Shown one piece after another: positions 28,325-37,563 of a DNA stretch of 64,000 nucleotides. Source of the stretch: DASYAN01 sp963727755. GTDB taxonomy: Bacteria; Chloroflexota; Ktedonobacteria; Ktedonobacterales; Ktedonobacteraceae. Numbering within the stretch: the stretch's first letter is position 1; the number at the start of each line of letters is the position of its first letter. The translations under genes were made by a program, and so were the position numbers. The stretch lies in assembly GCA_963727755.1 (NCBI GenBank), contig CAVSHN010000015.1, forward strand, positions 248,001 to 312,000. The letters run 5' to 3'. Below the pieces are notes generated by a model that worked only from the letters and a program-made list of their open reading frames with translations, was not told the origin of the DNA and made no database searches.

Positions 28325-29368
28325 ATGGAAAGATACGAATACCGAGAGGTTTCTCCAGAACCATCTAGTCTGTCAAAAAAAGGAAGCATGTCTTCCGACA
28401 ATCTTCACCGCTCGTTGCATAATCTCCCACCAAGGGGCGAACCAGGCACATCCTCAGATTCTCCCTCGTCCCCTGGGGCTAAGAGAGTGCCTGGTTCTCA
28501 TGAAATCGGCATTCCTGCAGGTGAGCATGAAGCAACAACAGCTAGCAACAAAAGTGGAACCGATACAGAAGCTTCAGGCTCAGTAGTGGAACAGTCCCAT
28601 GACAGCGCGGATGATGGGAAGCAATTGCATGGCGACGCTAACCAAACACAAATAGAGAACATGGCAATTGCTATACCTCCACGCTTCGACGAGGAATTCT
28701 TGGACTGGTTCCGGAAGCGAACGGAAGAGATGTGGCAGAGGTATCAAACAAGGAGCTTTGCGTATGGATACGATTGGCAACAAGGAACCCATTGGTCGAA
28801 CGGATTGAATGAGCAGGAATTGGTCACCATCGAACAACGCTATCAGATACGTTTTCCTCCTGATTATCGTCTCTTTCTCCAAATGTTGCACAGCGTGGAC
28901 CGACCAAAAGTGGTTGTGGGATATGATGGCAACACAAAGATCCCTCCTACTGCACCGTCAATTTACCATTGGCAAAGGGATACTGAGGCTATTCAGCATG
29001 CCTATGAATGGCTTGTTGATGGGCTGTTTTTCGATGTCCAGGGTGGCTGGTGGTTGAAAAGCTGGGGAGTAAAACCCAGTACGGCAGAGGAGCAAAAGGC
29101 TCGTCTGCAAGAACTCGTGGATGCTGCACCCAAACTGATTCCCATTTATGGACATCGGTATCTGCTAGCTGAACCATGCAAGGCCGGCAATCCAGTCCTA
29201 TCCATCTACCAGTCAGATATAATTGTCTACGGCGTTGACTTGCATGACTACTTTCTGAAGGAATTTCCTGAGCTGACTGGATTAGGGCGCACTGGAAGTT
29301 CTCAGATCACACAAGCGCTATTTGAAGAGTACAAGAAGATCCCTTTCTGGGGAGAGCTTCTGTGCTAA
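28325..29368 (+). CDS. SMI1/KNR4 (SUKH) domain protein with Ser-rich N-terminus
   Basis: 347 residues. Residues 1-115 are Ser/Pro-rich and disordered (KKGSMSSDNLHRSLHNLPPR). The SUKH domain (about 150-310) is seen in LNEQELVTIEQRYQIRFPPD, YRLFLQML, GGWWLKSWG and the end VDLHDYFLKEF. SUKH proteins are the most frequent immunity proteins of polymorphic toxin systems and also have general protein-binding roles. No partner toxin is adjacent. ATG 28325 is preferred over TTG 28283; AAGGCAGG is about 13 bases upstream. Confidence 0.8.
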   Translation: MERYEYREVSPEPSSLSKKGSMSSDNLHRSLHNLPPRGEPGTSSDSPSSPGAKRVPGSHEIGIPAGEHEATTASNKSGTDTEASGSVVEQSHDSADDGKQLHGDANQTQIENMAIAIPPRFDEEFLDWFRKRTEEMWQRYQTRSFAYGYDWQQGTHWSNGLNEQELVTIEQRYQIRFPPDYRLFLQMLHSVDRPKVVVGYDGNTKIPPTAPSIYHWQRDTEAIQHAYEWLVDGLFFDVQGGWWLKSWGVKPSTAEEQKARLQELVDAAPKLIPIYGHRYLLAEPCKAGNPVLSIYQSDIIVYGVDLHDYFLKEFPELTGLGRTGSSQITQALFEEYKKIPFWGELLC

Positions 29369-29553
29369 GATGGTATTGATGTGGAAACAAGAAAGGAAGC
29401 TCTGGTCCGAAAGGGCAAACAACTATGCGAGAGAATCCAAAAGACTATAGCAGTCTAGATATAGAAGTAGAAAAGAGGAACTCAGATACAAAAATACACT
29501 GTTTGACTTGCTATTTCGACCGTAAGGATTCTCGGGTAGCACCTCAATCTAGC

Positions 29554-30300
29554 TCAGCGCATGATCTCCCCTCCATTGACTAGAATAATCTGGCCCGTAA
29601 TGAAAGATGCCGCTGGTGAGGCCAAAAAGAGTGCCGTGTTCAGAACATCTTCGGGACTACCCCAACGTTGCATAGGAATTCCTCGTACGACTTTCATGCG
29701 TGTCATTTCTGGCAAGCTCTGTGACCATTCATTCTCGATGTGACCGGGGGCAATGCAGTTCACGCGTACACGTGGAGCAAATTCCGCAGCCAGACAGCGT
29801 GTCAGGGACAAGATCGCCCCTTTGCTAATGGCATACATCTGGTTAGGCAAGCCCGCTGCCCCAGCCACAGCACCATCCCAGCCAGTTGTTAGGATACAGC
29901 CGCCGTCTCGCATATAGGGTTCCACTTCACGGCAGCAGCGCCAAGTGCCCATGATATCGACTTCCACCATGCGGTGAAAAATCTCTATCTCGCTCATGCC
30001 CTTCGTTTCTTTGCTATTGGCACTGGCCCCGGCATTATTAATCCAGACATCGATCAGACCTAAACTAGCATGAGCTTCTTCAACCAGACGCGTAACCTCT
30101 TCAGGCTTACAGAGATCTGCCTGTACAAGAACAGCATTTCCTCCTTGGACCTTAATTTGTCCAACCACCCCTGCTGCTCCTTGCTTTGAGTGAGCATAGT
30201 GGACCAGAACCGTTGCGCCTTGAGCGGCAAAGCCCAACGCAAGTATCCGTCCGATGCCACGGCCTGCTCCAGTAACGACAACTGTTTTTCCCTGGAACAT
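29554..30300 (-). CDS. Short-chain dehydrogenase/reductase
   Basis: 248 residues from ATG 30300 (AAGGAG 10 bases upstream); a TTG start at 30324 would sit before that site. Classical SDR: cofactor loop TGAGRGIG, NNAGAS, catalytic YAISKGA (Tyr-x3-Lys), and a C-terminal ITGQIILVNGGE. NAD(P)-dependent oxidoreductase, similar in pattern to FabG-type 3-oxoacyl reductases; substrate cannot be told. May be co-transcribed with the PPOX gene upstream (30387-30782). Confidence 0.88.
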   Translation of the reverse strand: MFQGKTVVVTGAGRGIGRILALGFAAQGATVLVHYAHSKQGAAGVVGQIKVQGGNAVLVQADLCKPEEVTRLVEEAHASLGLIDVWINNAGASANSKETKGMSEIEIFHRMVEVDIMGTWRCCREVEPYMRDGGCILTTGWDGAVAGAAGLPNQMYAISKGAILSLTRCLAAEFAPRVRVNCIAPGHIENEWSQSLPEMTRMKVVRGIPMQRWGSPEDVLNTALFLASPAASFITGQIILVNGGEIMR

Positions 30301-30326
30301 CGGGATGGCTCTCCTTCTTAACAATA

Positions 30327-30342
30327 TGTTTCACGTGAAACA
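30327..30342. promoter_or_regulatory. parS-like site
   Basis: TGTTTCACGTGAAACA, exact consensus, in the gap between the SDR and PPOX genes. Confidence 0.88.
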
Positions 30343-30386
30343 TCGCAATTAACCAGAGAATGGATGACGTTGGATCTCTCTGTTTT

Positions 30387-30782
30387 TTAACCCATGTGAG
30401 TTGTATGTTCAGGCTGAACTATGACAATAACCCGTTCATCGCCTGGTTGATGCCAGGGATAGGTATCTAGCCCCAAATATTTTTTCGCCATAGAATTAAT
30501 GAAGCGCAGATCAGGGTCCTCGTCGATGCGAGCAACCTTGCCACGAACCTCAAGGTTGCGATAAGGATTGGTTGGATCAACAATGGATAGTGCGATACGG
30601 GGATCGCGTAACAAGTTCCGGTACTTCTGGCGATTTTTCGTTTGACTGAAACGGACATTAATGCCGTCATAATCAAACCAGACGGGTGTACTTTGTGGCT
30701 CACCATGTGGTCCAATTGTTGCAATGTGTGCGAGTGCTGTTGTATGCAGCAAATCCTCATATTCCTGTGGAATGATAGCCAT
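30387..30782 (-). CDS. PPOX-class F420-dependent oxidoreductase-like protein
   Basis: 131 residues with the split-barrel flavin/F420-binding pattern: LAHIATIGPHGEPQSTPVWF, RQKYRNLLRDPRIALSIVDP, RNLEVRGKVARI. Family members bind FMN, haem or deazaflavin F420 and reduce small molecules; cofactor choice cannot be read from sequence alone. AAGGGA lies about 12 bases before the start. Confidence 0.82.
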   Translation of the reverse strand: MAIIPQEYEDLLHTTALAHIATIGPHGEPQSTPVWFDYDGINVRFSQTKNRQKYRNLLRDPRIALSIVDPTNPYRNLEVRGKVARIDEDPDLRFINSMAKKYLGLDTYPWHQPGDERVIVIVQPEHTTHMG

Positions 30783-31179
30783 AAGAGTCTGTTCCCTTTC
30801 TTTGTTTGATGTCTTGACTTGGGATGATTGGGAGCAATGTGATGCTCGTCAATATTTCAGTATCCTCGTAGGAGGGTTATACCTCTGAAAGTCTATTTGC
30901 AGTATAGCAGCTAGAGGCAAGCTGCTTCAAAAGTGCTATCCAAAAACGTCCAATTTAGTATTAGCTCCCTCCTCTACTTTACCCACTGTCGCTTTCCCAT
31001 CATCGATGTCAGACATTCCAGCATGACATCGATAATCCTCTGCTTTGTGAGGACTGCCAGCTTTCGATAGAGAGTCAAACTCTGCCATAAATTACTTGAC
31101 TATCATGTGGCTCGGCCAGCGTTGTACCTCCAAGTAATTATGATCGTTGTACCCCTCGCTACCAGCTTGATGTCAACCA
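30783..31179. other. Gene-free stretch
   Basis: No ORF with a ribosome site, hairpin terminator or repeat recognised. Contains the promoter region of the PPOX gene and the 3' flank of the Crp/Fnr regulator. Confidence 0.4.
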
Positions 31180-31881
31180 TCAAGCATTTGACGTAACAGC
31201 AAGCTTTAACGCTTCAATATCGACAATACGAATGGACGACCGATAAAATTCAATCATACCCTCATCCCTCATACGCCCCATTTCCCTAGACATTGACGGC
31301 CTTGACACATTCAGCAAATCTGCCAATTCGTTGCGGTTAATTGGCAACATAAAAGTTTTACTGCCAGTCTTGTTATATTGTTCCAGCAAAAAAGTGCTGA
31401 TTTTAACACGCATGCTCTTAAGAGATAAATAATCGACTTTATTAGTTAAGATAAGTGCTTTCTCGGACATTATTTTGAGCACATTTTGCAGCAGGATTGT
31501 GTGGAAAGGACATACCTTCGCGCAAAGTTCAATGACTTTGTGTGGCGGCAGGAAAAAGACTGTACAGTCTGATTGTGCATATATCGTGGCGGGCCACAGT
31601 AGCTCCTGTGCGAAAGCTGCCATTTCACCAAAGATATCACCAGCCTTCAATGTTGTAATAATCACGCGGTTTCCTGCGGCATTCTCTTTAACGATGGTTG
31701 CTTGACCCTCGATAAGACATCCTATCCCTTCAAGCTTCTCGCCAGCTATCGTTATATACTCATCCTTTTGATATTTACGAAGCTTGGGCACAAAACAGTT
31801 AACCAGCATGCGCAAATCGTCGTCATTGATACCATCGAAAAGAGTAGTTTTTGACAGTAACGTAATCCATTCTTCATGCAT
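31180..31881 (-). CDS. Crp/Fnr family regulator, HcpR-like
   Basis: 233 residues from ATG 31881 (GGGGTG upstream); an upstream in-frame extension has no ribosome site. The N-terminal cyclic-nucleotide-binding-like barrel (TLFDGINDDDLRMLVNCF, GDIFGEMAAFAQ) lacks Cys clusters for FeS. The C-terminal winged helix is INRNELADLLNVSRPSMSRE. Divergent from hcp by 208 bp, the standard arrangement of the nitrosative-stress regulator HcpR, some of which use haem. A 14-bp palindrome lies between the two. Confidence 0.78.
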   Translation of the reverse strand: MHEEWITLLSKTTLFDGINDDDLRMLVNCFVPKLRKYQKDEYITIAGEKLEGIGCLIEGQATIVKENAAGNRVIITTLKAGDIFGEMAAFAQELLWPATIYAQSDCTVFFLPPHKVIELCAKVCPFHTILLQNVLKIMSEKALILTNKVDYLSLKSMRVKISTFLLEQYNKTGSKTFMLPINRNELADLLNVSRPSMSREMGRMRDEGMIEFYRSSIRIVDIEALKLAVTSNA

Positions 31882-31900
31882 TGTAGTCACCCCGATTTTT

Positions 31901-31914
31901 GTAGCTATAGCTAC
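31901..31914. promoter_or_regulatory. Perfect palindrome, likely regulator operator
   Basis: GTAGCTATAGCTAC, 20 bases before the regulator start and 176 before hcp. Size and position fit a Crp/Fnr-type site, perhaps autoregulatory, but the sequence differs from known HcpR boxes. Confidence 0.5.
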
Positions 31915-32089
31915 CAACTTTATCTTGCCATTATAGTACAATTCGTCTATAGGTGGCAAGAATGATGCGATTGCGGAATTGTTCAGGCTTGACCTTGCTG
32001 GTTAATTCTAGTTATGACGGCTAAGTTTATCCCATCTTACGCAGGGCGTTAGCTGCCAAAGGCGTCGATAATATTTCTTGGAGGTTATC

Positions 32090-33656
32090 ATGTCAGAGAT
32101 GTTTTGTTTCCAATGCGAGCAAACCTCACACGGTACAGGTTGTACCCTGTTAGGAGTGTGTGGTAAGACACCAGAGGTTGCTGGTAAGCAAGATGAGCTA
32201 ACTTGCATGCTCGTTGGTCTAGCTCGTTCATGTGCCGACAAAGTTCCATCGCCAGAGGTGGATAAGCTTATGATGCAAGCCTTGTTTGCCACCCTGACAA
32301 ATGTGAATTTTGATCCCGTCCGCATTGACGAGCTAAAACGGCAGGTCAATGCAGAAAAAGAAAAACTTGGCGGTGGCGATGATTTCCCTTGTGAAACACT
32401 GTGGCATGGCGATCCTGACATCGTATCCCTGCGTTCCATGCTATTGCTTGGTATCAGAGGCATGGCTGCTTACGCCTGGCATGCTTCCGTGCTTGGCTAT
32501 ACAAATGCAGAGGTCTCGGCTTGGTTCTACAAGGGCATGCGTGCTTTTGGAGAAGAACATACCATAGATGGTTGGCTAAGTTTATTGATGGAGTTCGGTC
32601 TCATCAATCTCAAATGCATGGCATTGCTTGATGAGGCTAATACTTCTACTTATGGACATCCAGTTCCTACTAAGGTTACTACAAATGTTGCAAAAGGGCC
32701 TTTTATAGTTATAACTGGTCATGACTTGCGTGATTTAAAGCAACTGCTTGAACAAACAGTAGACCTGGGTGTTAATATCTACACTCACGGAGAAATGTTG
32801 CCCGCACATGCCTATCCTGAGTTGCATAAATATTCACATTTAAAGGGCAATTACGGTACAGCATGGTCTAATCAGCAAAAAGAATTCGCTCGTTTGCCAG
32901 CCCCTATCCTCTTTACCACAAATTGCTTGATGCCTCCAATGGCTAGTTATGCCAACCGGGTTTTTACAACGGCTGTCGTAGGCTATCCCGAAATACAGCA
33001 CATACCTGAAACAGCAGAGGGCAAAAAGGACTTCTCTCCGGTGATCGCCAAAGCGCTCGAAACTCGGCGGATGGACAAAAGATAAAAAATTCACCGGTAT
33101 TAACGGTGGTAAAGAGTTGATGACTGGTTTTGGTCACAATGCGGTGTTAAGCATCGCTGATAAGGTGATCGATGCGGTTAAAACGGGAACTATCAAGCAT
33201 TTCTTGCTAGTCGGTGGTTGTGATGGTGCCAAACCAGGTCGCAATTACTATACACGTTTTGTGCAAGAATCTCCAGCCGACACCGTCATACTTACACTGG
33301 CATGTGGCAAGTATCGCTTCAACGACCTCGACATTGGAGAGATCGCAGGCCTGCCACGCCTGATGGATATGGGACAGTGCAATGACGCATACTCAGCCAT
33401 TCAAGTAGCGATCGCGCTAGCCGATGCCTTTAACTGTAGCGTGAATGATCTGCCTTTGACGCTGATTCTATCGTGGTATGAGCAGAAAGCAATATGTATC
33501 TTGCTTACACTGCTCGCCCTGGGTGTAAAGAATATTTACCTTGGGCCTTCGCTTCCTGCCTTTGTATCTCCCAATGTCCTGCAGGTCCTGGTTGAAAAAT
33601 TTGGTTTAGCGCCTATCAGTACACCTGAAGAGGATTTGCAAGCAATATTGCAATAG
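32090..33656 (+). pseudogene. hcp: Hydroxylamine reductase (hybrid-cluster protein), frameshifted
   Basis: About 522 residues when joined. N-terminal FeS ligands follow Cx2Cx7Cx5C (FCFQCEQTSHGTGCTLLGVC), the pattern of class I proteins. Hybrid-cluster regions are present: THGEMLPAHAYPEL, NCLMPP, GGCDGAKPGR, TLACGKYRFN and WYEQKA. Hcp reduces NO or hydroxylamine in anaerobic nitrosative stress. One extra C at 33065 shifts frame; without it the text reads TGGWTKDKKFTGINGGKELM. TTGGAGGT precedes the start. Likely controlled by the divergent regulator. Confidence 0.9.
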
Positions 33657-33662
33657 TAGAAA

Positions 33663-33691
33663 AAGAAGCTGGTTTGCTCATCCAGCTTCTT
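33663..33691 (+). terminator. Terminator after hcp
   Basis: AAGAAGCTGG and CCAGCTTCTT form a perfect 10-bp stem with a 9-base loop; a weak C/T-rich tail follows. Confidence 0.75.
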
Positions 33692-33770
33692 CCTCTCTGG
33701 CAATTTATGGCCTGAAAAGGTAGGGACCAGATTTATCGCGCCCGCTTACCAGCTTTTTTATTGGAGCCAA

Positions 33771-33793
33771 GATTGTCCCTCTTTCTCCCTAAC
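33771..33793 (+). promoter_or_regulatory. Shared C/T-rich upstream element, copy c
   Basis: GATTGTCCCTCTTTCTCCCT then AAC, preceded by GAGCCAA. About 180 bases before the Lys-rich gene. The remainder of 33692-33973 has no gene. Confidence 0.6.
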
Positions 33794-33973
33794 AAATTCG
33801 GTTCACATTGTGTACCATTGCAGGTGATTGATATAAACTTGCGTTCCGTAGTGCAAATCTATAGGGGCTGTTTCCTTTTGTGCTTCCCCGTGGTGGGGAT
33901 TTGTTTCTCTGAATGCAGGTTAGTATGAATCATTGGATTTTTAAGATATAAGCTGTATTAGAGGAGAAATACT

Positions 33974-34633
33974 GTGAGGAATTGTTTTAATGTGTGCAAT
34001 AGATTTGATGTGATAAATCAAGTTGAAAAAATAGATAAAGGAAAAGCTTCATCTGAAACAAAGCCTACACCAAAAGACTTCGCTACTGGTCAAGGACTGA
34101 AGGGAATATTGAAGAAAGAGGGATATAATTCCTTTAGGAAGCAATCCAATGAAGTACAAGAGTCGTCGTCAGGACAAACAAATTCTAAGGATGTAACTTT
34201 ACAAGCGAAATCATCAAAAAGATATGATAATATCGAAAAAAAGAAACAAAAAAGCAAAGTACATTTTAAAAAAGAGGGTGATGAAAGTGAAAATGAACTG
34301 ATTATTAGCGAAATAGAGGATACTAGAAGCGCAAAAGAGATTATGGAGATTTATATTAATGACCTAGAGGTTTCGCTTGAAGATCTACAAAGAAATTATC
34401 AAGACTTAGGTAAAAAGCAAATTACATTAATGATTGGTGAGGGGGAGAATAAGGCTAAATATAGATTTACGCAAAAAGATATTGCCTCATTACAGAAAAG
34501 TAGCAAAAAAATAATAAAAAAGTGTAAAAAGGAATTTTCGCAAAAAAACTTTAAAAATATAAAAAAGCAAGTTAGAAAAGTAGCAGAACATTTAGAAAAA
34601 TTACGGAAACTAAATGCTAAGAGAGACAATTAG
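33974..34633 (+). CDS. Lys-rich coiled-coil protein with eukaryote-like short motifs
   Basis: 219 residues, AT-rich, GTG start with GAGGAG 7 bases upstream. The first 100 residues are disordered and basic; the rest is long charged helix (EIYINDLEVSLEDLQRNYQD, KKQVRKVAEHLEKLRKLNAK). Residues about 42-46 read GILKK and about 95-100 SKVHFK, which match the SILK and RVxF docking patterns of protein phosphatase 1 partners; short motifs of this kind also arise by chance. The 3' end contains a 20-base tandem duplication (GAAACTAAATGCTAAGAGAG). No catalytic motif. Belongs by upstream element and composition to the effector-like group. Confidence 0.6.
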   Translation: MRNCFNVCNRFDVINQVEKIDKGKASSETKPTPKDFATGQGLKGILKKEGYNSFRKQSNEVQESSSGQTNSKDVTLQAKSSKRYDNIEKKKQKSKVHFKKEGDESENELIISEIEDTRSAKEIMEIYINDLEVSLEDLQRNYQDLGKKQITLMIGEGENKAKYRFTQKDIASLQKSSKKIIKKCKKEFSQKNFKNIKKQVRKVAEHLEKLRKLNAKRDN

Positions 34634-34828
34634 AGAAACTAAATGCTAAGAGAGCCAAATTACATGGTGAAAACAAGCCCCTCAATCCTCTTCTCAAGCT
34701 ATACTAAGTAGATTCACCATATCCTGTAAGGTCATTAGCACTTGCGGCAACCTCTTCCATTATGCTAGTATACTATAGAAAGGCATGAGCAAAATTTGAC
34801 TTCTCATGGGGCAGGTGTTGTGAGTAAG

Positions 34829-36367
34829 ATGTCACCAGAGCCACCGCGACGCTTTTTGCGACATAAACGGGTATGTACAAACATTATAGCCTCTAAGCAA
34901 ACTCAGAGACCGTCGACTGACCAATTGATCCATCTCATTCCTCCTGCTAGTGAGCCAGCGCTGCAACCTGTACCAGAAACACTAACTGACGGACAGATCG
35001 ATCTTACAGTCATGACAACCGCAGAGCCCTCTCCGCAGTCTTCGCCTGATGAACCCTGCGATCTTCTTTCTGCTGCTAGCTCTCCTATCTCTGAGCCGTC
35101 ACTACTGTCATTGGCAGAGTCATACCTAAAGAGTGAGAAAAAGCAGCAGCAATCACGTAAAAAGAAGCTAAGTATTTTATTCGCTCTTGTCTGCGTGATT
35201 ACTATGATCACTGGAGTCTTAGTGAATCAGCTAAATGGTGTCGCGGGAGCCTTGATGGCCGATACCCTACGTAGGTTAGCTGGCCCTACAATGACAGCTC
35301 AGATTGAGTCATGGTACCTCAACTTCTCCAATACCATTTCCCAGATGCAGTATCAATATGGCAACAAAAAGATTGATGCACCATGGGAGATAGCAACAAA
35401 AGTTCCGCATTTAACCCCAACCCTGATACCATCACCTACCCCCCCTCTCTGGTCAACACTCTCGCCAATGCCTCTGGCCCCGATGATACCCATAGTCTCC
35501 CCGCCGCTGGATGGGGAAGGAATTTGGACAGTAGAGGATAAAGCGCCAGCACCTTACAACTATCTACCTCTGGATGCCAAAGCTTTTATTCGCCCTGATC
35601 CATCGCATCCTTATGCCATGGTGACAATGCTGCAATTTGATAATCGCTTTACGTTGTTGCACATCGTTAGTGGTACCAAAGAACCGGGTGGCCCGCGAGG
35701 AATGCATGGTCCTGGGGTAATTCCTGCTAAAGATGTAGAAGGAAACACATTGCTTGCAGCATTTAATGGCGGCTTCAAGTATACTGACGGCCAATACGGA
35801 CTAATGACTAATGGCATCGTGTATGTTTCTCCACAACCTAATGCTGCAACAATTGCTATCACGAAAGAAGGTGATCTAATCCTTGGTGCATGGGGCGTTG
35901 ACACACGGCTCTACAAGGAAAATTCAGATCTTGCAGCATGGCGACAAAATGGCGCATTACTGATTAACCAGGGAGTGATTAATCCGTTGACGCAGGATGG
36001 AGCCGCATGGGGTGGTACCATTTTGAATAGTGCCTATACTTGGCGTTCAGCTATCGGCCTCACTGCACAGGGCACGCTGCTCTACGCTGCTGGCAACTCA
36101 CTGACAGCCAAGACTCTTGGTGAGGCTATGCAAGCAGCGGGCGCCGTGATGGCAATGCAAACAGACATCAACCCTTTCTGGGTTCGTGCCTTCCTCTACG
36201 ACCGCAATAGTTATGGGCGGCTTACCATTAGCAAGCTTAATCCGCAGATGCAGGGCACTGGCACCGAATACCTATACAGTAACCAGCGTGATTTCTTTTA
36301 TCTAACCCGTTTTGCCCCTGCAATGCCACCAGTCAATAACCAATCGCCTCCGCTCTACAGCTTCTGA
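34829..36367 (+). CDS. Membrane-anchored phosphodiester glycosidase domain (NAGPA) protein
   Basis: 512 residues. Cytoplasmic Pro/Ser-rich 100 residues, a membrane helix (KLSILFALVCVITMITGVLV), then an extracytoplasmic domain with the NAGPA/DUF2233 pattern: LLAAFNGGFKYTDGQYGLMT, NGIVYVSPQP, NGALLINQGVINP, WRSAIGLTAQGTLLYAAG and a final MAMQTDINPFW. Relatives remove phosphodiester-linked sugars and occur in exopolysaccharide and spore-wall metabolism. The start could also be GTG 34820; neither has a strong ribosome site. Confidence 0.8.
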   Translation: MSPEPPRRFLRHKRVCTNIIASKQTQRPSTDQLIHLIPPASEPALQPVPETLTDGQIDLTVMTTAEPSPQSSPDEPCDLLSAASSPISEPSLLSLAESYLKSEKKQQQSRKKKLSILFALVCVITMITGVLVNQLNGVAGALMADTLRRLAGPTMTAQIESWYLNFSNTISQMQYQYGNKKIDAPWEIATKVPHLTPTLIPSPTPPLWSTLSPMPLAPMIPIVSPPLDGEGIWTVEDKAPAPYNYLPLDAKAFIRPDPSHPYAMVTMLQFDNRFTLLHIVSGTKEPGGPRGMHGPGVIPAKDVEGNTLLAAFNGGFKYTDGQYGLMTNGIVYVSPQPNAATIAITKEGDLILGAWGVDTRLYKENSDLAAWRQNGALLINQGVINPLTQDGAAWGGTILNSAYTWRSAIGLTAQGTLLYAAGNSLTAKTLGEAMQAAGAVMAMQTDINPFWVRAFLYDRNSYGRLTISKLNPQMQGTGTEYLYSNQRDFFYLTRFAPAMPPVNNQSPPLYSF

Positions 36368-36410
36368 GCAATAGCATTGCCGTCCCTGTGGCATTGAACC
36401 TTTTCCGAGC

Positions 36411-37424
36411 CTATTGAGCTTTTACTCCCAAGCCAGGCCCATCTGGCAAGACAAGTTTGCCATGCTCGACCTTTACACCTTCATAGGGATCATTATCGAC
36501 CAGTAAATTGCCATCCAGGTCGGCGTAGTCTACGAGAGGTGTGAGGTGAGCTGCGGCAGTAATTGCGAGGGAACTTTCGATCATACACCCTAGCATAACG
36601 TGTAGATGATGTGCCCGTGCGACTTGTATCATCTTGAAAACGTTCCTGATGCCACCATTCTTCATCAGTTTGAAATTCACTCCATCTACGCACCCACTTA
36701 GCCTGGGTATATCTTCGATGGTCACGCAGCTTTCATCTGCGATGATAGGTAGAGGTACATTGTCGCGGATCAGTTTGAGACCTGCAAGATCATGAGCTGG
36801 CACAGGTTGCTCGACAAACTCAATGTTGTAAGGTTCGAAGGCATTAATATTTTTGATAGCCTCCTTGGGTGTCCAACCTGTATTTGCGTCGACACGGATC
36901 GTAGCGGATGAGACATCGCGGATCGCTTTGATGATATCGAGATCATGCTTAGAGCCGACTTTAATTTTAAGGATGGGGTAATCCTTGGCGAGCAGCGCTT
37001 TACGAGCCATTTCCTGAGGTGAGTCGATGCCGATTGTGAAGGAAGTATGCGGAGTATGCTGTGGATTGAGTCCCAATAGTTTATAAAGTGGTACATTGAG
37101 CATTTTGCCCATGAGATCATAGAAAGCCATATCGATCGCAGCCTTGGCTGAGGGATTGAGCCTGATAACGCTATCCAGGCGAGAGTGGAGATCGTCGATG
37201 AGAAAAGGATCGTCGCCGAGATGGTCTGCGAGCGAGGTCAAGCAGACCTGGACTGTCTGTATAGTTTCGCCGTAATACGGGCTTGGGGCAGATTCACCAC
37301 AGCCAGTGAACTGATTGTGCGTCAGTTGGACAATCATGTTGGAGGCTGTATGCTGCACACTTCGTGCAATACGAAACGGAGTGGTCAGTTTTAGCTCGAT
37401 GGGTTTGATAGTCAGGTGTAGCAT
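36411..37424 (-). CDS. dgcA: Dipeptide epimerase / N-acyl-glutamate racemase (DgcA-like)
   Basis: 337 residues, enolase superfamily. Catalytic Lys pair in LKIKVG and NFKLMKNGG; metal ligands in RVDANTGW, EFVEQPV and IADESC; the DxD-type DLDGN near the C-terminus is typical of dipeptide epimerases. Start at 37424 with AAAGGA 8 bases upstream. The DUF1611 gene at 39583 on the same strand points to the DgcN-DgcA pathway, in which D-Glu is N-acetylated and then racemised to N-acetyl-L-Glu. Otherwise it may act on L-Ala-D/L-Glu from peptidoglycan recycling. Confidence 0.85.
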   Translation of the reverse strand: MLHLTIKPIELKLTTPFRIARSVQHTASNMIVQLTHNQFTGCGESAPSPYYGETIQTVQVCLTSLADHLGDDPFLIDDLHSRLDSVIRLNPSAKAAIDMAFYDLMGKMLNVPLYKLLGLNPQHTPHTSFTIGIDSPQEMARKALLAKDYPILKIKVGSKHDLDIIKAIRDVSSATIRVDANTGWTPKEAIKNINAFEPYNIEFVEQPVPAHDLAGLKLIRDNVPLPIIADESCVTIEDIPRLSGCVDGVNFKLMKNGGIRNVFKMIQVARAHHLHVMLGCMIESSLAITAAAHLTPLVDYADLDGNLLVDNDPYEGVKVEHGKLVLPDGPGLGVKAQ

Positions 37425-37563
37425 GAGATGGTCCTTTCTTGCATGCATGCTAGTACTTCCTCATTAATTCATCTGGTAGTTATATCTATTCTTTAGGACC
37501 AACAGGGGCACTTCAATCGCCAGGATGGCGATCTGCGATTAAGCATGCTCCTATGAGAAGATC

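Noticed and set aside
33117..33656. Independent second gene after hcp
   Set aside because: It is the C-terminal half of Hcp; removing one C at 33065 joins the frames exactly.
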